Shown here one piece after another: positions 35,124 through 48,540 of a stretch of 64,000 nucleotides of DNA (positions are counted from its first letter, which is position 1; every line of letters starts with the position of its first letter). A program made the translations under genes and the position numbers. The DNA comes from Perognathus longimembris pacificus (Eukaryota > Chordata > Mammalia > Rodentia > Heteromyidae): NCBI RefSeq assembly GCF_023159225.1, contig NC_063161.1, forward strand, positions 71,700,767 to 71,764,766. Reading direction: 5' to 3'. A model generated the notes under the pieces. The model was not told the origin of the DNA and ran no database searches. It worked only from the letters and a program-made list of their open reading frames with translations.

Positions 35124-35199
35124 CACCCCCACCCCAGCCCTGAAGGCTGCAACTGCTCTAGAACAACTTCAGACCCCTGGGAGCTGGCATTCTCCTGGG
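35003..35199. repeat. Tandem duplication of a CA-repeat plus 58-bp unique segment
   Basis: The 58-bp sequence starting GAAGGCTGCAACTGC and ending ATTCTCCTGGG occurs at 35003-35060 and 35142-35199, differing by one base (CAGGCCCC versus CAGACCCC). Each copy follows a long CA run (34930-34981 and about 35069-35116). The period is 139 bp. Confidence 0.96.
35069..35116. repeat. (CA)24 microsatellite, copy 2
   Basis: A pure CA run preceded by GCGCGCG and followed by TATACACCACC. Confidence 0.97.
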
Positions 35200-35529
35200 T
35201 TCACGACAAAGTTGGGGTGGAATGCATAATCTGCCGGCCATTAACCTTGCGTGGGTGATTCGCTCTCACTTCTTGTCCTCAGAGTTTTGACAATGGGGAT
35301 GTGTTCATTTCCCCTGCAGGGAGGGGACAGCGTAAACCAGCACAGTAACCATCTTGAGATCTAAGTTTCTGAATAGCCCTTATTAGTGCACTGCAGGTAG
35401 AGGCCCAGTCACTTGAACATTTGTAGGAGACTTAACAGATGTGTGTGAGACGGGACTATATAACTCTGTCCCAGAAACATCTCAGTAACAGTAGGGCTAT
35501 TTTTTTTGGGTGGGGGGGAAGCGGTGTGT

Positions 35530-35752
35530 GCTGGTACTGGGACTTGAACTCAGGGCCTGGATGCTGTCCCTTTGCTTTTTGCTTAAGGCTGGTGCTCTGC
35601 CACTTAAACCACAGCTCCACTTTCAGCTTTTGGGAGGCATGAAGATAAAAAGTCTCCTAGACTTCCCTAACCAGGCTGGCTTTGAACCTCGATCTTCAGA
35701 TCTCAGCCTCCTAAGTAGCTAGGATGACAGGCCTGAGCCCCCAGCACCTGGC
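35530..35752 (-). mobile_element. B1 + Geo-like chimeric SINE (reverse)
   Basis: + strand landmarks: CTGGGACTTGAACTCAGGGC, CCACTTAAACCACAGCTCC, GGCTTTGAACCTCGATCTTC AGATCTCAG and GACAGGCCTGAGCCCCCAGC. Both halves are present. Confidence 0.8.
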
Positions 35753-37109
35753 TGTAGCAGTCATTTTTAAGGAGGAAGTTCTTGACAGGAGAGAAAGACA
35801 CAGTTGGCAGCACCCACCTCGCGTTGCTGCTACACAGCTTGTGCTCTTGGGGAGAATTCTGGCTGCGTGTGGCTGTTTGATTCCTGTGTGAGAATCCTGT
35901 TTGACTCCTGGCTCTGACGCACTTTCCTTTCTCTAGACACAAACTTTTCACACTTGAAGGCCATGCTGGGAGCCAGGGTTTTACATCTGATGTCCTAGGG
36001 AACGTGTTACCCACAATGTGAGATAGTCACTGCCTTGGGGAGCACAGAGCTGGAACCCAGGGCATCACGACCAACTGTGTCACCTGATTTCCTCAGGACC
36101 TCGGCCCATCGCTGTGGGCGTCCCTGCCACACGCCAGGAGGCCAGCTGAGCGAGCCAGAGCCCAGCTCCCCTTGCTGGGGTCCAGGGCCTGGTTCAGGCT
36201 TAGGAAGCCCCTTGCACTGGGGGGCACAGGAGGAGAGTGAGCCCTCATGCTTTGAAGAAGTGCTTTTTAAGGCTGCCACAAGAATCGAGTGGCCACCAGT
36301 CCTCTGCCCGTTACTTTCTGACAGGGACATGCCACAAGCTAAAATTAGAAAACCCTGTCAGTTGGCTCTTCCTCTCCCTGTCGGCCCGTGCAGAACCTCC
36401 CAGTTCAGTTACAACCATTCTCCAAAACCGTGGAGATGTGGCCGTTCCGGCCTGATGGCAGGGTACTCCAGTCCGTGTGTTCCAGGTCGCCTGATGTTGG
36501 CACACCAGACCCTGTGCCCCTGGGACTCCAGGGAGCCCTGTGTGACTGCAGTGGCCCGCGTGGGCGCCCGCTTACTTGCCCAGTGTGCCCTCATACAGCG
36601 TCTGCCTGCAGTGTGAAGAACCAGCCCAGGCACCAGGGCAGGACAGAAAAGGGGTCTGGAGCTGCGCCCCCCAAAGCAAGGGCCAGTGCGTTGTTGCACA
36701 CAGAGGCCCAGCTGCCTCTGCCTCCCTGGGGCTTCTGGGCCTAGAGCGGATCCTGAGATTTCGGGGACAGCGATGCCCTGCGTGACCTCCCAGGGAATTG
36801 GAAACCAGGTAGTTTCTCCACCTGCCCTGACCAGATCAGCCAGCAGCCCAGGTCTGATGGGGGCACACAGTGCACTCACAGGTGAGGGGCTGGCTGTGAC
36901 TGTGAAGGCACATGGGTTCCGTCCCCGCCACCGGCTTCCGCCTGCGGCCCATCTCTGGCCTTCCCCAGGGCCCCTGTCCCAGGCCACAGGCGACGGTGCT
37001 GGAAGAGGAACTCGGTGACTCCGGGAATTCTCCCAGGCGTGCGTGGTCCCCGCGTCGCCGTGGCTGGGGTGGTCCTGGCACTGGGTATCTAGGCAGCCCT
37101 TCATCAGTC

Positions 37110-37215
37110 GCTCATCACCATGCTAATTGCTGTATGACTAATTATGCCCTGAATTCCAGTTGATTTTCTTAATGAGACAGCTGGGTTAATTATGTAATCG
37201 TATGATTACATTAGC
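37110..37215. promoter_or_regulatory. Homeodomain-motif-rich unique block, candidate enhancer
   Basis: Within about 105 bp there are four or more TAAT/ATTA cores: GCTAATTGC, GACTAATTATG, TTAATGAGA, GGTTAATTATG. A 20-bp inverted pair ATGTAATCGTATGATTACAT lies at 37192-37211. It is unique sequence between GC-rich flanks. Regulatory function is inference. Confidence 0.4.
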
Positions 37216-37796
37216 CTAGAGTGCCCAGGCTAAAAGCAGAGTCTAGTGCGCCGTGATGTCATGGCCGGGACCGTCGGCACAAGGGGCGCATTCATTGCCG
37301 GGCTGGTGGCACTGTGAGCTCTGCCAACATGGGCCTTGGGTTTATTCGTATGGGGCCTCTGGGCCCACACGGCGCAAAGTCAGGCTGGTCCCTACCAGGT
37401 CGCCCACCACCAGCTCCATGCCTCCGCAGCAGAGCAACAGTGCACCCCCCTCCCCAGCCAGGGCCTCCTGGCCACCCCTCTTGCGCTTCTCTGGATGTGC
37501 CAGCATCCTAGGAGACAACAGGGGACCCAAGGCTGGACGCTGGTGCCCGAGTCCCCATGGGACCAAGAGCCTGGGCTGACAAGAGTGTGCAAACACCCCA
37601 TAACCACCACATGTCCTGTCCCTGCCTCCCCAGGCACCCATGGAGACCCAGTCCCTCGTGAGTCTCTGCAGAAGCCACTCGCAGACCCCCTCTGCTGCCA
37701 GACCCCCTTTTTGGCTCCCGGTGTCCACGTGCAACCATTCCACCATGACTTCTATAACTCCCACAAGCCCAGGGCCAGTGTGCATACATGCGAGTG

Positions 37797-37829
37797 CACA
37801 CACGCACGCACACACACACACACACACAC
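37797..37829. repeat. (CA)n microsatellite
   Basis: A CA run starting as CACACGCACGCA and becoming pure at about 37808. Confidence 0.93.
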
Positions 37830-39195
37830 GTGCCACCTCTGCCTCCAGGACCATGAGTGATGCCACCACGCGTCACCTCGGCCACCCTCGCAGGTGTCAG
37901 GCTCCTCCCTCTCTTCTCACCGAGGGGCCCTCTGTCAGTGAGTCCTTGTCACCCAGCCCTGCCCGCCCGCACAGCCACTGCCCTGTCCAGCTCAGCCCTG
38001 CCCGCCGCCTCCCTCCCCCAATCCCTGCTGGTCTAGAGCACTGTGTCCACGCCAGTGATGGCTCCCAGGGGAAGGAGCTTTGGGCTTCCAGTACCAGTGT
38101 GTGTTTTTCATCTATATGATGTACTTGTGTAATGATAGTCATGGACTAAATAAATTCCACATGACATTCTACAGCAGATGAAGGATGCTGAGGAAGGTTA
38201 ATAAAGAATTCAAATATTTAGCAGCACAGAAATTTTTTTGTTCACTTTGGGAAAATGCATGCATATGTACACATACACACATGCACACGTACACCCATGC
38301 GTGCACATATTTTTGGAGGTTCTGGGACCAAGCCTTGAATATCATACATACAAGCCAGGCAAGTGCATGTATGAGCCCACTGACCCTCACCTCCACCCCC
38401 ACATCGTGTGTTAAGTCAGCGTCACTAAGGAGTCACACCCACCCTGTGTAGTGTTTGACAAAGTGAGGACAGGAGAGTGGGGTCACCTTTCGCAGTCCCT
38501 GGTGACCTTTCTGTAGTGTGGATAGGATTTGCTGGTTCCACATGCTATGAACGGGGTTGCCAGGCAACAGACGCCGCAGACCAGTGAGATACCACCGAGC
38601 CTGTGGACCAGCCCGGCTTAGCTGCTCAGCACAGTCATGGCTGCTTTCCTCCCAATTTTCTAGCCGGCCGGATCCTTACCTGGCACCCACGAGTCAAAGG
38701 GTGTTCATGGGGTCGTGGGAGGACATCACTATCCCCCATGTGGTGTCCAGACGCCCTCCCACCGTATGGAGAGGCCAGTTAGCCTCCCAGCCACATTTAA
38801 TGGGCATAAGCCTCTGTGGACTGTTGCTGTGTGGACGCAGGCCTGAGCTGCTGTCCACGAACACCCGAGACTGGGATTTCCGGGTCCCAGAGCGGCTGCA
38901 CATGAGGCTGGTAAGAAATGCCACTGTTCACAAAGCCCTTTTGCGATGTCGTCCCCTGCAAGGAACAGGAGCAGTCCAGTTACTCCATGTCCCGGCCATC
39001 GGCCCGCTCTGCCGAGCTCTAGGAATCCCCACTACTGTGCGTGTTTTCCCTGTGGTTTGAAGCCTAGGTTCCCTGATAATCAGGGTACTAGGTAGTGCTT
39101 CACACACTTCCAGTCTTCTGCTTCTTCGTGGAGGGTAAGACAGAGTCTCAGCAGAAGTCTTGAGACTCCAAGTGACCATCAAAAAATCAGACTGG

Positions 39196-39406
39196 GGGCT
39201 AGGAATATGGCCTAGTGGCAAGAGTGCTTGCCTCCTACACATGAAACTCTCGGTTCGATTCCCCAGCACCACATATATGGAAAACGGCCAGAAGGGGCGC
39301 TGTGGCTCAGGTGGTAGAGTGCTCGCCTTGAGCGGGAAGAAGCCAGGGGTGGTACTCAGGCCCTGAGTCCAAGGCCCAGGACTGGCCAAAAAAAAAAAAA
39401 GTTTAA
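39196..39406 (+). mobile_element. IDL-Geo-type SINE with target-site duplication
   Basis: Left ID-like monomer TATGGCCTAGTGGCAAGAGT ... TCGGTTCGATTCCCCAGC, right monomer GCGCTGTGGCTCAGGTGGTA ... GACTGGCC, then an A-tail with one GTTT break. The direct repeats AAAAAATCAGACTGG at 39181-39195 and 39407-39421 flank it. Confidence 0.95.
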
Positions 39407-39627
39407 AAAAAATCAGACTGGAGGCATGCACGGCTCAAGCAGTAGAGCACCAGCCGTGAGCAAAGTTTGTCCATTTCAGACTTACGTAGAATCTGTGGTA
39501 TGTTCCCCTCTCCATGTTCTGATCTTGGGAAGTTTTTTATTTTATGATTCTCCTCAATTTTATTTTCCTTCATCAAATCTGGCTAGAGGTTATACCATTT
39601 CAGTGTTTAAAAAAAACAACTTGTGCA

Positions 39628-39832
39628 GGCTGGGAATGTGGCTTAGTGGTAGAGTGCTTGCCTAGCATGCATGAAGCCTTGGGTTCTATTCCTCAGCACC
39701 ACATACACAGAAAAAGCCAGAAGTGGCGCTGTGGCTCATGTGGTAGAGTGCTAGCCTTGAGCAACAGAAGCTCAGGGACAGTGCACAGGCCCAGAGCTCA
39801 AGCCCCAGGACTGGCAAAAAGAAAAAAAAAAG
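39628..39832 (+). mobile_element. IDL-Geo-type SINE
   Basis: GGCTGGGAATGTGGCTTAGT GGTAGAGTGC left monomer and GCGCTGTGGCTCATGTGGTA right monomer, ending CCCCAGGACTGGC plus an A-rich tail. It belongs to the TTAGTGGTAGAGT subtype, like the copy at 5144. I could not find a convincing target-site duplication. Confidence 0.88.
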
Positions 39833-40333
39833 AACAATGAACTTGTTCTCCCCTTTCCCCTCATGATTGATTGGATTGTTTCCTGTTGTTATTTAATAAC
39901 TTTTACTCAATATGGGTTTGATTTGCTCTGTCATCTAGATTTTCTATGGTGGTCACAGAGTGTGCTTTGTGTGGCTTTGGTTCTGTGAGATTTCCTGAAG
40001 CTAATGTTAGCTCTGTGTGTTTGGCCCACCGGCAGAGCACAGGCACAGGCTCTGGGACATGGGCCCAGGGGCCTCCTCTGGCTCTCCCAGTGTCTTGCTT
40101 TCTTAATGATTTTACATCTCACTGTGCTAGTGACTACCAGAAAGGGAGTTTTGAATCTGTAACTGCTGTGCCTGGCTTCTGCCTCCTAACTACAAAGTTA
40201 GTGCGTTTACATGTAGTGTAATCATGGATAATGTTCTGGTGAGGTCAGCATTGAACTCTAAAGTCTCTTGTCTCTGTTTCTGTTTGTCTCAAATGTTTTG
40301 TGGCATTTCTCATATTTTTCCTACTTTCTTTTG

Positions 40334-40553
40334 TTTTTTGTTTTTTGTTTTTTTTGCCAGTCCTGGGTCTTGGACTCAGGGCCTGAGCACTGTCCCTGGC
40401 TTCTATTTTCTCAAGGCGCTATAGCACTCTACCACTTGAGCCACAGTGCCACTTCTGGCCGTTTTCTGTTTATGTGGTGCTGGGGAATTGAACCCAGGGC
40501 TTCATGTACACGAGGCGAGCACTCTTGCCACTAGGCCATATCCCCAGCCCCCT
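40334..40553 (-). mobile_element. IDL-Geo-type SINE (reverse) with target-site duplication
   Basis: T-rich tail, TGCCAGTCCTGGGTCTTGGA, right-half core ACTTGAGCCACAGTGCCAC, left monomer GAACCCAGGGCTTCATGTAC ... TATCCCCAGCCCC. The direct repeats TTCCTACTTTCTTTTG at 40318-40333 and 40554-40569 flank it. A B1 + Geo-like SINE follows 18 bp after the second repeat. Confidence 0.93.
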
Positions 40554-40586
40554 TTCCTACTTTCTTTTGATTGAATACTTTTTTTG

Positions 40587-40812
40587 TTGGTGGTGGTCAT
40601 GGGGCTTGAACACTGGGCCTGGGTGCTGTCCCTGAGTTTTTTTGCTCAAGGCTAGTGCTCTACCACTTGTAGGCACAGCTCCACTTCCAGTTTTTTAGTT
40701 GTTCATTGGAAATAAGTCTCATGGGCTTTGCTCCCCAGGTTGGTTGAACTGTGATCCTCAGATCTCAGCCTCCTGAGTCGCTGGGATTACAAGCCTCAGG
40801 CACGAGCACCCA
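40587..40812 (-). mobile_element. B1 + Geo-like chimeric SINE (reverse)
   Basis: + strand: ATGGGGCTTGAACACTGGGC, CTCAAGGCTAGTGCTCTACC, TTGAACTGTGATCCTCAGAT CTCAGCC and GGGATTACAAGCCTCAGGCA. Confidence 0.85.
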
Positions 40813-41584
40813 TCTACAGTATTGAGTACTTTTTAAAAAATTTTATCTGATCTTCTCCCCTGTCTGTGTTTGGCTTTCATGGTTACTCCGGGTGCGAAGT
40901 GGGCACATCTGCCTTGTCACACTAGGTTGTTGGTGCTCTTCGTCAGATGCCACCCCTCATTGCCACACCCCTCTCACCCTTCAGCACCTTGCTGCCGCTT
41001 AGGCCTGAAGCTGAGGCAGCCGTGGCTCTTTACCCCTGGTGTCACAGTTTCCAGCATCTCCACCCCGCCCATGGATTTCCTGAGCACTGGGTGTGGCCTG
41101 TGCCCCGGAAGTGAATTCCACCCGTTTTTTGTTTTTGTTTGTGTTTTTTTTATCTGTTGGATACAAAATTGCTAGTGAGGTTTTTTTTGGGGGAGAGGCA
41201 TCGATATTGATTTTTCTGTGCCAGGACTGATTTTGACAAGGAGACCTGCTCTCCCACCTTTATAAACTTACCTTCTTTTGTTGGCTGTTTCTGATTTTAA
41301 ATTACTTGATTTCGCTTCTTGCTTTGATCTTCCTGTGCTTCTGTTCAGACTGTTTCTATGACTGTCTTTGAATTCACTGACCTTTAAATCTGCAATATCT
41401 CTTCTGTCATTAGGCCAATTTAGTCTTTTATTTTTTTCATTTTAGATATTGTATTTTAAGCTGTAGAATTCCATCTGACTTTTCATTTGCTTAATTCTCC
41501 CCTTATTACAAGTGTGCAGACTTTTATTTAAATCATTGAGCAAGCTTTAAAGCTGTCTTAAGTGTTTTTTGTTTTTGTTTCTTT

Positions 41585-41791
41585 GCTGATACTGGGGCTT
41601 GAGCTCTCACTCATTTAGCTTATTTGCTCACAGCTGGTACTCTACCACTTGAGTCATACCTCCAGCCCTGCTTTTTTGTTGGCCATTTTGGAGACAGAGT
41701 TCTGAGTTGGCCTTTAGCCATCCACGATCCTGCAGATCTCAGCCTCCTGAGCAGCTAGGATCATAGGTGTGAGCCACCAGTGCCTGGCTTT
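41585..41791 (-). mobile_element. B1 + Geo-like chimeric SINE (reverse), shortened
   Basis: + strand: GATACTGGGGCTTGAGCTCT, TACCACTTGAGTCATACCTC, GATCCTGCAGATCTCAGCCT CC and AGGTGTGAGCCACCAGTGCC. The right half has a small deletion after the start. Confidence 0.8.
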
Positions 41792-41954
41792 TACTTGCAT
41801 TTATATTGACTGACACACACCCATTTCCTGCTTCAAATGTAGAATGCTGTAAATGTTAGCCGTCTGGATTTTGTTGTTTCTAAAGTTTGTTCAGATAGAT
41901 GGTTAATGATTGGCAGACAGCATGGTCATTCCAAGGCTTGTTTTAGTTTTTTGT

Positions 41955-42165
41955 GATGGTTCTGGCCTGTACGCCCAACCTTGCCCCCCTTTTTTGGCAG
42001 CACAGAGCCTCTTGCTTGCCTGGCAGGTGCTCTTCCACTTGAGCTATAACCCCTGCTCATTTTGCTTTCCTTACTGTTTTTAGTAGAGTTCTGCCCTCAT
42101 CACCCAGGCTGGCCCAGACTGGGGCCCCTGCTCTGGCTCCCCGCTCCTTGGAGGCTGACTCCTGT
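41955..42165 (-). mobile_element. B1-ID-type SINE (reverse), decayed
   Basis: + strand: TGCTTGCCTGGCAGGTGCTC TTCCACTTGAGCTATAACCC (ID-like) followed by AGTAGAGTTCTGCCCTCATC ACCCAGGCTGGCC (B1-like 3' part). The B1 5' end is lost. Confidence 0.6.
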
Positions 42166-42259
42166 GGTATGGCCCAGGTCCCCCCAGAGGCTCCCTGGAG
42201 CAGATTGTGTCACTTAGGAAATGAGCACTTGAGCAGACAGAGCCATTGAGCCAACTGAC

Positions 42260-42470
42260 TTTCAGGAAGCCGCATTCTTAATTAGAGTTTTGCATACCTG
42301 TTTGCATGGTGGGCTCCTGGCATTCCCGGTGCCCTCCCGCCTCGGTGCGGTGGCGGGCATTAATGAGATCTTGCCCCATGGCCTCAGCAGAGGTGCTAAA
42401 GAAATGCGGGCGATGCTGTTTGTTGTTGGTTATAATTATCATCTTTGAGTCTTGTGTCACACCTCAGAGT
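42260..42470. promoter_or_regulatory. Unique block with homeodomain-like motifs, candidate regulatory element
   Basis: CATTCTTAATTAGAGTTTTG, GGGCATTAATGAGATC and GTTATAATTATCATC lie in repeat-free sequence. It is one of a run of such blocks between 42.2 and 43.1 kb. Confidence 0.3.
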
Positions 42471-42789
42471 ATGTCTCAAGACTGAACTATGAAGTGAATA
42501 TAAAACATTGCATATTTACCACTTGGGCTGGAGGAGGCTGGGAGGGGGTTCTGGGCTTTGGGTGCGCCTCTTGGACACCTAGCTGTGTTCTGTAATACCT
42601 CCCCTTGCCTTATGGAGCTGCTGAGATGGGAGATTCTGCATGCAGTCCCCACCCTGACACTGTCTGAATCGGGCCTAACCCGTGCTGGAAGTCATTAATG
42701 TGACAAGAGAAAAGCTGTGATTTCCCCCAGATCCGCAGGCAGGCTGGGTCTGGCACACCGAAATTCATTGTTTTGGTCTCTGGCCCAAA

Positions 42790-43110
42790 CATGCTAGAGC
42801 CATTATATCTTCATGTGGTAATTAGCTGTTCCTTTAATACACGTAATAAAAAATTAAGCCTCGGAGACGCTTTAGCAAGGCCTTTTACATATCCCAAAAC
42901 AATACTCAATGCACTAGGCGTTCAGTCCCCCAGCCGCGCGAGGGGCAATCACAGGCTGAGCTCACAGGCATGTTTGAATGCTCCGCTCCTTCTCATGCTG
43001 TGACCAGATTTGCTGCTTTGGCATGAACCTTTAATCGTGTTAAATTAAATATAGACGCCATGATGAATAATTAGGAGATTGCCAGAATTTTCACTTAGAG
43101 AACGGCACTC
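42790..43110. promoter_or_regulatory. Unique AT-rich block, candidate enhancer
   Basis: Motifs: GGTAATTAGCTG, ACACGTAATAAAAAATTAAG, GTTAAATTAAATATAGACGC and TGATGAATAATTAGGAG, with a CpG-bearing GC-rich centre (CCCCCAGCCGCGCGAGGGGC). It is about 320 bp free of SINEs in a SINE-dense intron. A tripartite AT-GC-AT layout like this is common in developmental enhancers; conservation is untested. Confidence 0.4.
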
Positions 43111-43382
43111 TGGAAGTTTGATCGTGTGTGCGTTACCATCCCAAGTCATTGTTTCCACACGGAATTGAGGGTGGGAAGCTATGGTTTTCACCCAAAGCAG
43201 GCCTCGTGGGTCCTGGCCCAGCACCGGTGGCCATGCCTGTGATCCTGGGTACAAGGGAGGCAGAGACCTGAGGATAAGAGGACCTGATGAGCCTTTTGCT
43301 CATTTCTTTGTAGCCTCTTGCCTGAAATGAGGCCATGAAGGGAGAAAAGGTCAGAAAGTTTCCTGAGAAGGTACTGTGTGTG

Positions 43383-43613
43383 GGCCAGTCTGGGGCTCGA
43401 TCTCAGGGCCTGGGCGCTGTTCCTTGAGCTTTTATGCTCAAGGCTGACACTCTACCACTTGAGCCACAACACCACTTACAGCTTTTTGATGATTCGTGGA
43501 AAATAATAGTCTCATGGACATCTTTATCTTTGCCTTGGCTGGCTTTGAACTGGGATCCTCAGATCTCAGCCTTCTGACTAGCCCAATGACAAGCAGGAAC
43601 CACTGGTGCCTGT
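43383..43613 (-). mobile_element. B1 + Geo-like chimeric SINE (reverse)
   Basis: + strand: GGCCAGTCTGGGGCTCGATC, CTACCACTTGAGCCACAACA, GGCTTTGAACTGGGATCCTC AGATCTCAG, ending AGGAACCACTGGTGCCT. Confidence 0.83.
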
Positions 43614-44277
43614 GGAAAGATACTAAAATTTATTTTAAAGGAGGAGGAGACAAACACTGCACCTTGTTCTCAGAATTCCATCTTTTTGTTATTACCACTC
43701 GCGTTTTAGAAGAACCATCTTCCCAAAAATAGCTTCTAAAATCAACTTGAACATAAATATTTGAGTACTGATTCAAATCGCCCTGCAAAGCCAGGCATGG
43801 GAAGGAGGAGCGGTTGGGCTGTGGACTGGGTGGGTGCCGGGGAGATGCTGGGGCTGTGGCTCCAGCGTGGAGCCACCGGGGGCCTGGGGCCGCCTCTTGT
43901 AAACTCTGTGCAGACAGCGCCATGTCAGACAACTCTTGGCTCCGGGCAGACGTGCCTGCTGAGCCGTAGCCCCAGCCCTCGCTTCCAGGAACCAAGGGTG
44001 GTCTGAACAATGAATGATTCTGGCATGGGGAAATGCAGGAGCGTGCTTGTACCATGACACCCCGCATGCGGTGCTGTGTGTTCCCCAACAGTGGACAGAA
44101 CCTGCAGGCACCTCCCAAGGGAGGCTGGCGCCGCCGCCCCGCAGGTGAACTGTGACTGCCTGGCAGGCTGCAAGACAGAGCGAGGAAGGTCTAGCCAAGG
44201 CCGGGGAGCGTTCGGTGCCTGCCTGCCTTGTGCTATAGATACCATGTCCAACTGTGGGTTCAAAGCCAGTGTCACAA

Positions 44278-44465
44278 GGCCAGGCCTGGCAGAGCCACCT
44301 GTAATCCCAGCTGCTTGGGAAGCAGGAGTGGGAGGACTGCAGTCAAAGACACTATCTAAAAACAAAGTAAAGAGAGGAAAAGGAGAGCAGCGAGTATGGC
44401 TTAAGTGGTAGAGTGCCTGCCTGATGAGCATGGGGCCCCGAGTTCAAATCCCAGAACCACCGGAA
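44278..44465 (+). mobile_element. B1-ID dimeric SINE
   Basis: A B1-like left half (AGCCACCTGTAATCCCAGCT GCTTGGGAAGC), an A-rich linker, then an ID monomer reading GCGAGTATGGCTTAAGTGGT AGAGTGCC, with the B-box-like CGAGTTCAAATCCCAGAACC. Confidence 0.8.
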
Positions 44466-45176
44466 GTCTTGCAGGTGTGTGGACGTGGGGGTGTGTCCTA
44501 TTCCCATAGCTCGAGGCCTCTCTCGTGTTCTGCTCTTGGTGTCATCTGGAGCTTCTGGATGCCCAGACAAGCTTTTGTAGGGCTCAAAGTCTTGGGGTCC
44601 ACAGCCGCTTACCCCTGACTTTTCTCAGCACCTTCCAGCAACAGGCTATGGCAGTCTGGGCTTAGAAACCCTGGAGGCTCTTTCCTGTCCCCATCAGCTG
44701 ACCTTCCAGGCCATGGATGATGGTCACTTGGAGCTGGCAGGCTCAAGGCTGCCTCATGTGCTCCCACGCTCAGCCAGGGAACCTTGGCCCCGGCCCCGCC
44801 TCCCCTAAGTGCAGCTCCCCTCCTGTCATGTGATTCTTCCCCAGTGTTGATGAGAAGATGCGCAGTACTCCTGAGCCTCTCTGGTATTCAGCCTGGAATG
44901 ACTGGACCCTGGGCCTGGGGGCAGCGCCAAAGGACCAAGGAGGACAGGCCGGGCAGGGCTCCGTCCCTTGCTGGCCGAGGTTCTCTTCATAGCGAATCCC
45001 AGTGGGTCCAGGGCTCTCTCCCACCCCCCATGTTCACACATGGAGGATGCTGGGAAGGGCAGCCGGGTCCCTGGGGTTCAAGGCCCCAGGCGGCCTTCTC
45101 GAAATGACTTCCTGGGCGTGCCAGAGGCTCCCCCGGGCCTCTGTCTGGGCATGGGCTGGTGTCCCAGGCATGTTGA

Positions 45177-47557
<2,381 letters not shown>

Positions 47558-47681
47558 AGGTGACCATCAAAGCGCTGAAGGAGAAGATCCGCGAGTATGA
47601 GCAGACGGTGAGGAGCCAGGCAGAGACCATCGCCCTCGAGCGCGGCCAGAAGCTGCAGGATGACTTCGCAGAGAGGGAGAG
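47558..47681 (+). CDS. CUX1: CUX1 coding exon (sixth by human numbering)
   Basis: 124 bp, phase 1 to 2. It completes a Glu codon and encodes [20 protein letters not shown] then [20 protein letters not shown]. Acceptor TTCCTCTGCAG, donor GAG AG|GTGAGC. It is a coiled-coil segment. It differs from the human protein I remember at about seven of 40 residues: Leu to Val, Lys to Arg three times, Asn to Ser, Glu to Gly and Asn to Asp. The neighbouring exons differ at none. 35 of 40 codons end in G or C, and most changes go toward GC-rich codons. Together with the next exon (124 + 77 = 201 bp) it forms a frame-neutral pair. Confidence 0.97.
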
Positions 47682-47757
47682 GTGAGCGCCCCGTCAGCGC
47701 ACCTCCTCCCCACTGCGGGTGGCACAGCAATGTGGCCCTTGGCCTCCTGTTTGTGAG

Positions 47758-47768
47758 CCCCCCCCCCC
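47758..47768. repeat. Poly-C run of 11
   Basis: Eleven C, 76 bp downstream of the exon donor. Confidence 0.95.
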
Positions 47769-47828
47769 AGAGCTGGACCACCTTTTGATACTCAGCATCA
47801 CGCACACGCGCACACACATGCACAAACA

Positions 47829-47853
47829 CCCCCCCCCCCCACACACACACACA
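47829..47853. repeat. Poly-C (12) plus (CA)n
   Basis: Twelve C at 47829-47840 followed by CA units to about 47853. Confidence 0.95.
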
Positions 47854-47992
47854 TGCTTGGGAGGTGTTGGTCTCATTTCCTGTTGCCTCTTTCCATTCCT
47901 ACAGGGCTTTGTAAATCCAGGAGCCACACGGCCTGAGCCTCCCTAATCAGAAAATCTGACATGCTCCCTCAGGCAGGACTTTTTTCTCCCCC

Positions 47993-48278
47993 CAGTACTG
48001 GGGCTTGAGGTTTGAACTCAGAGCCTGGATCTTGCTCCCTCAGATGAGCCATGCCACCGGCAGGTTTTATTTTAGGTTGTATTTTAGATGGGGTCTCACC
48101 TTTGCTCTGTCTGGGCTGGGACGACAATCTCCTAGCAGTGCCTCCCACATAGCCGGACTTACAGATACATGCCACCATGCCTGGCTTATTGGTTGAGATG
48201 TTGAACCTTGATTTCCCCCCCCCCCATCCCCCTTTCCACTGAGTAGCTAGGGTTTCAGGCATGTACCACCATCCCCAG
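47993..48278 (-). mobile_element. B1-ID SINE and adjoining B1 piece (reverse)
   Basis: + strand: CCAGTACTGGGGCTTGAGGT TTGAACTCAG, GATGGGGTCTCACCTTTGCT and ACAGATACATGCCACCATGC CTGGC make one element. A second B1 end (GTAGCTAGGGTTTCAGGCAT GTACC) follows to 48278. A poly-C run of 11 sits between them at 48215-48225. Confidence 0.65.
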
Positions 48279-48424
48279 CGCCGCCGCATCTAAAGCTTCC
48301 TGAGCACTGAAAAAGTTAAGGATTTGGAGGACTGGGGGTGAAGTTTTGTGGCACAGCCGGAGTTTACTATGGATGAGGCCTGCCCTGACTTCAATCCCTA
48401 ACAACCACCAAAGGAAAAAAGAAA

Positions 48425-48540
48425 AAGAATTTTGGGTTTTGGAGCATTTCAGACTTTCAGATTAGGAATCCTTAGCTAGTAAAGTCTAGGCAAATATTCC
48501 ATAATCCAAAACCTCCAAAATCCAGACCAGTTACGTCCTG
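48425..48540. repeat. Old interspersed repeat fragment, family uncertain
   Basis: The phrases TTTTGGAGCATTTCAGACTT TCAGATTAGG and CAAATATTCCATAATCCAAA ACC recall a widespread old mammalian repeat with self-complementary ends, possibly a DNA transposon. I cannot name it with confidence. Confidence 0.35.

Noticed and set aside
34684..35258. HTHTHT and CVCVCV proteins across the CA repeats
   Set aside because: Translations of a microsatellite, not genes. The same applies to 3227-3583, 6065-6583 and 9145-9411.
36409..37104. 231-codon - strand frame as a gene
   Set aside because: A GC-rich shadow frame with competing open frames on both strands and no recognisable domain.
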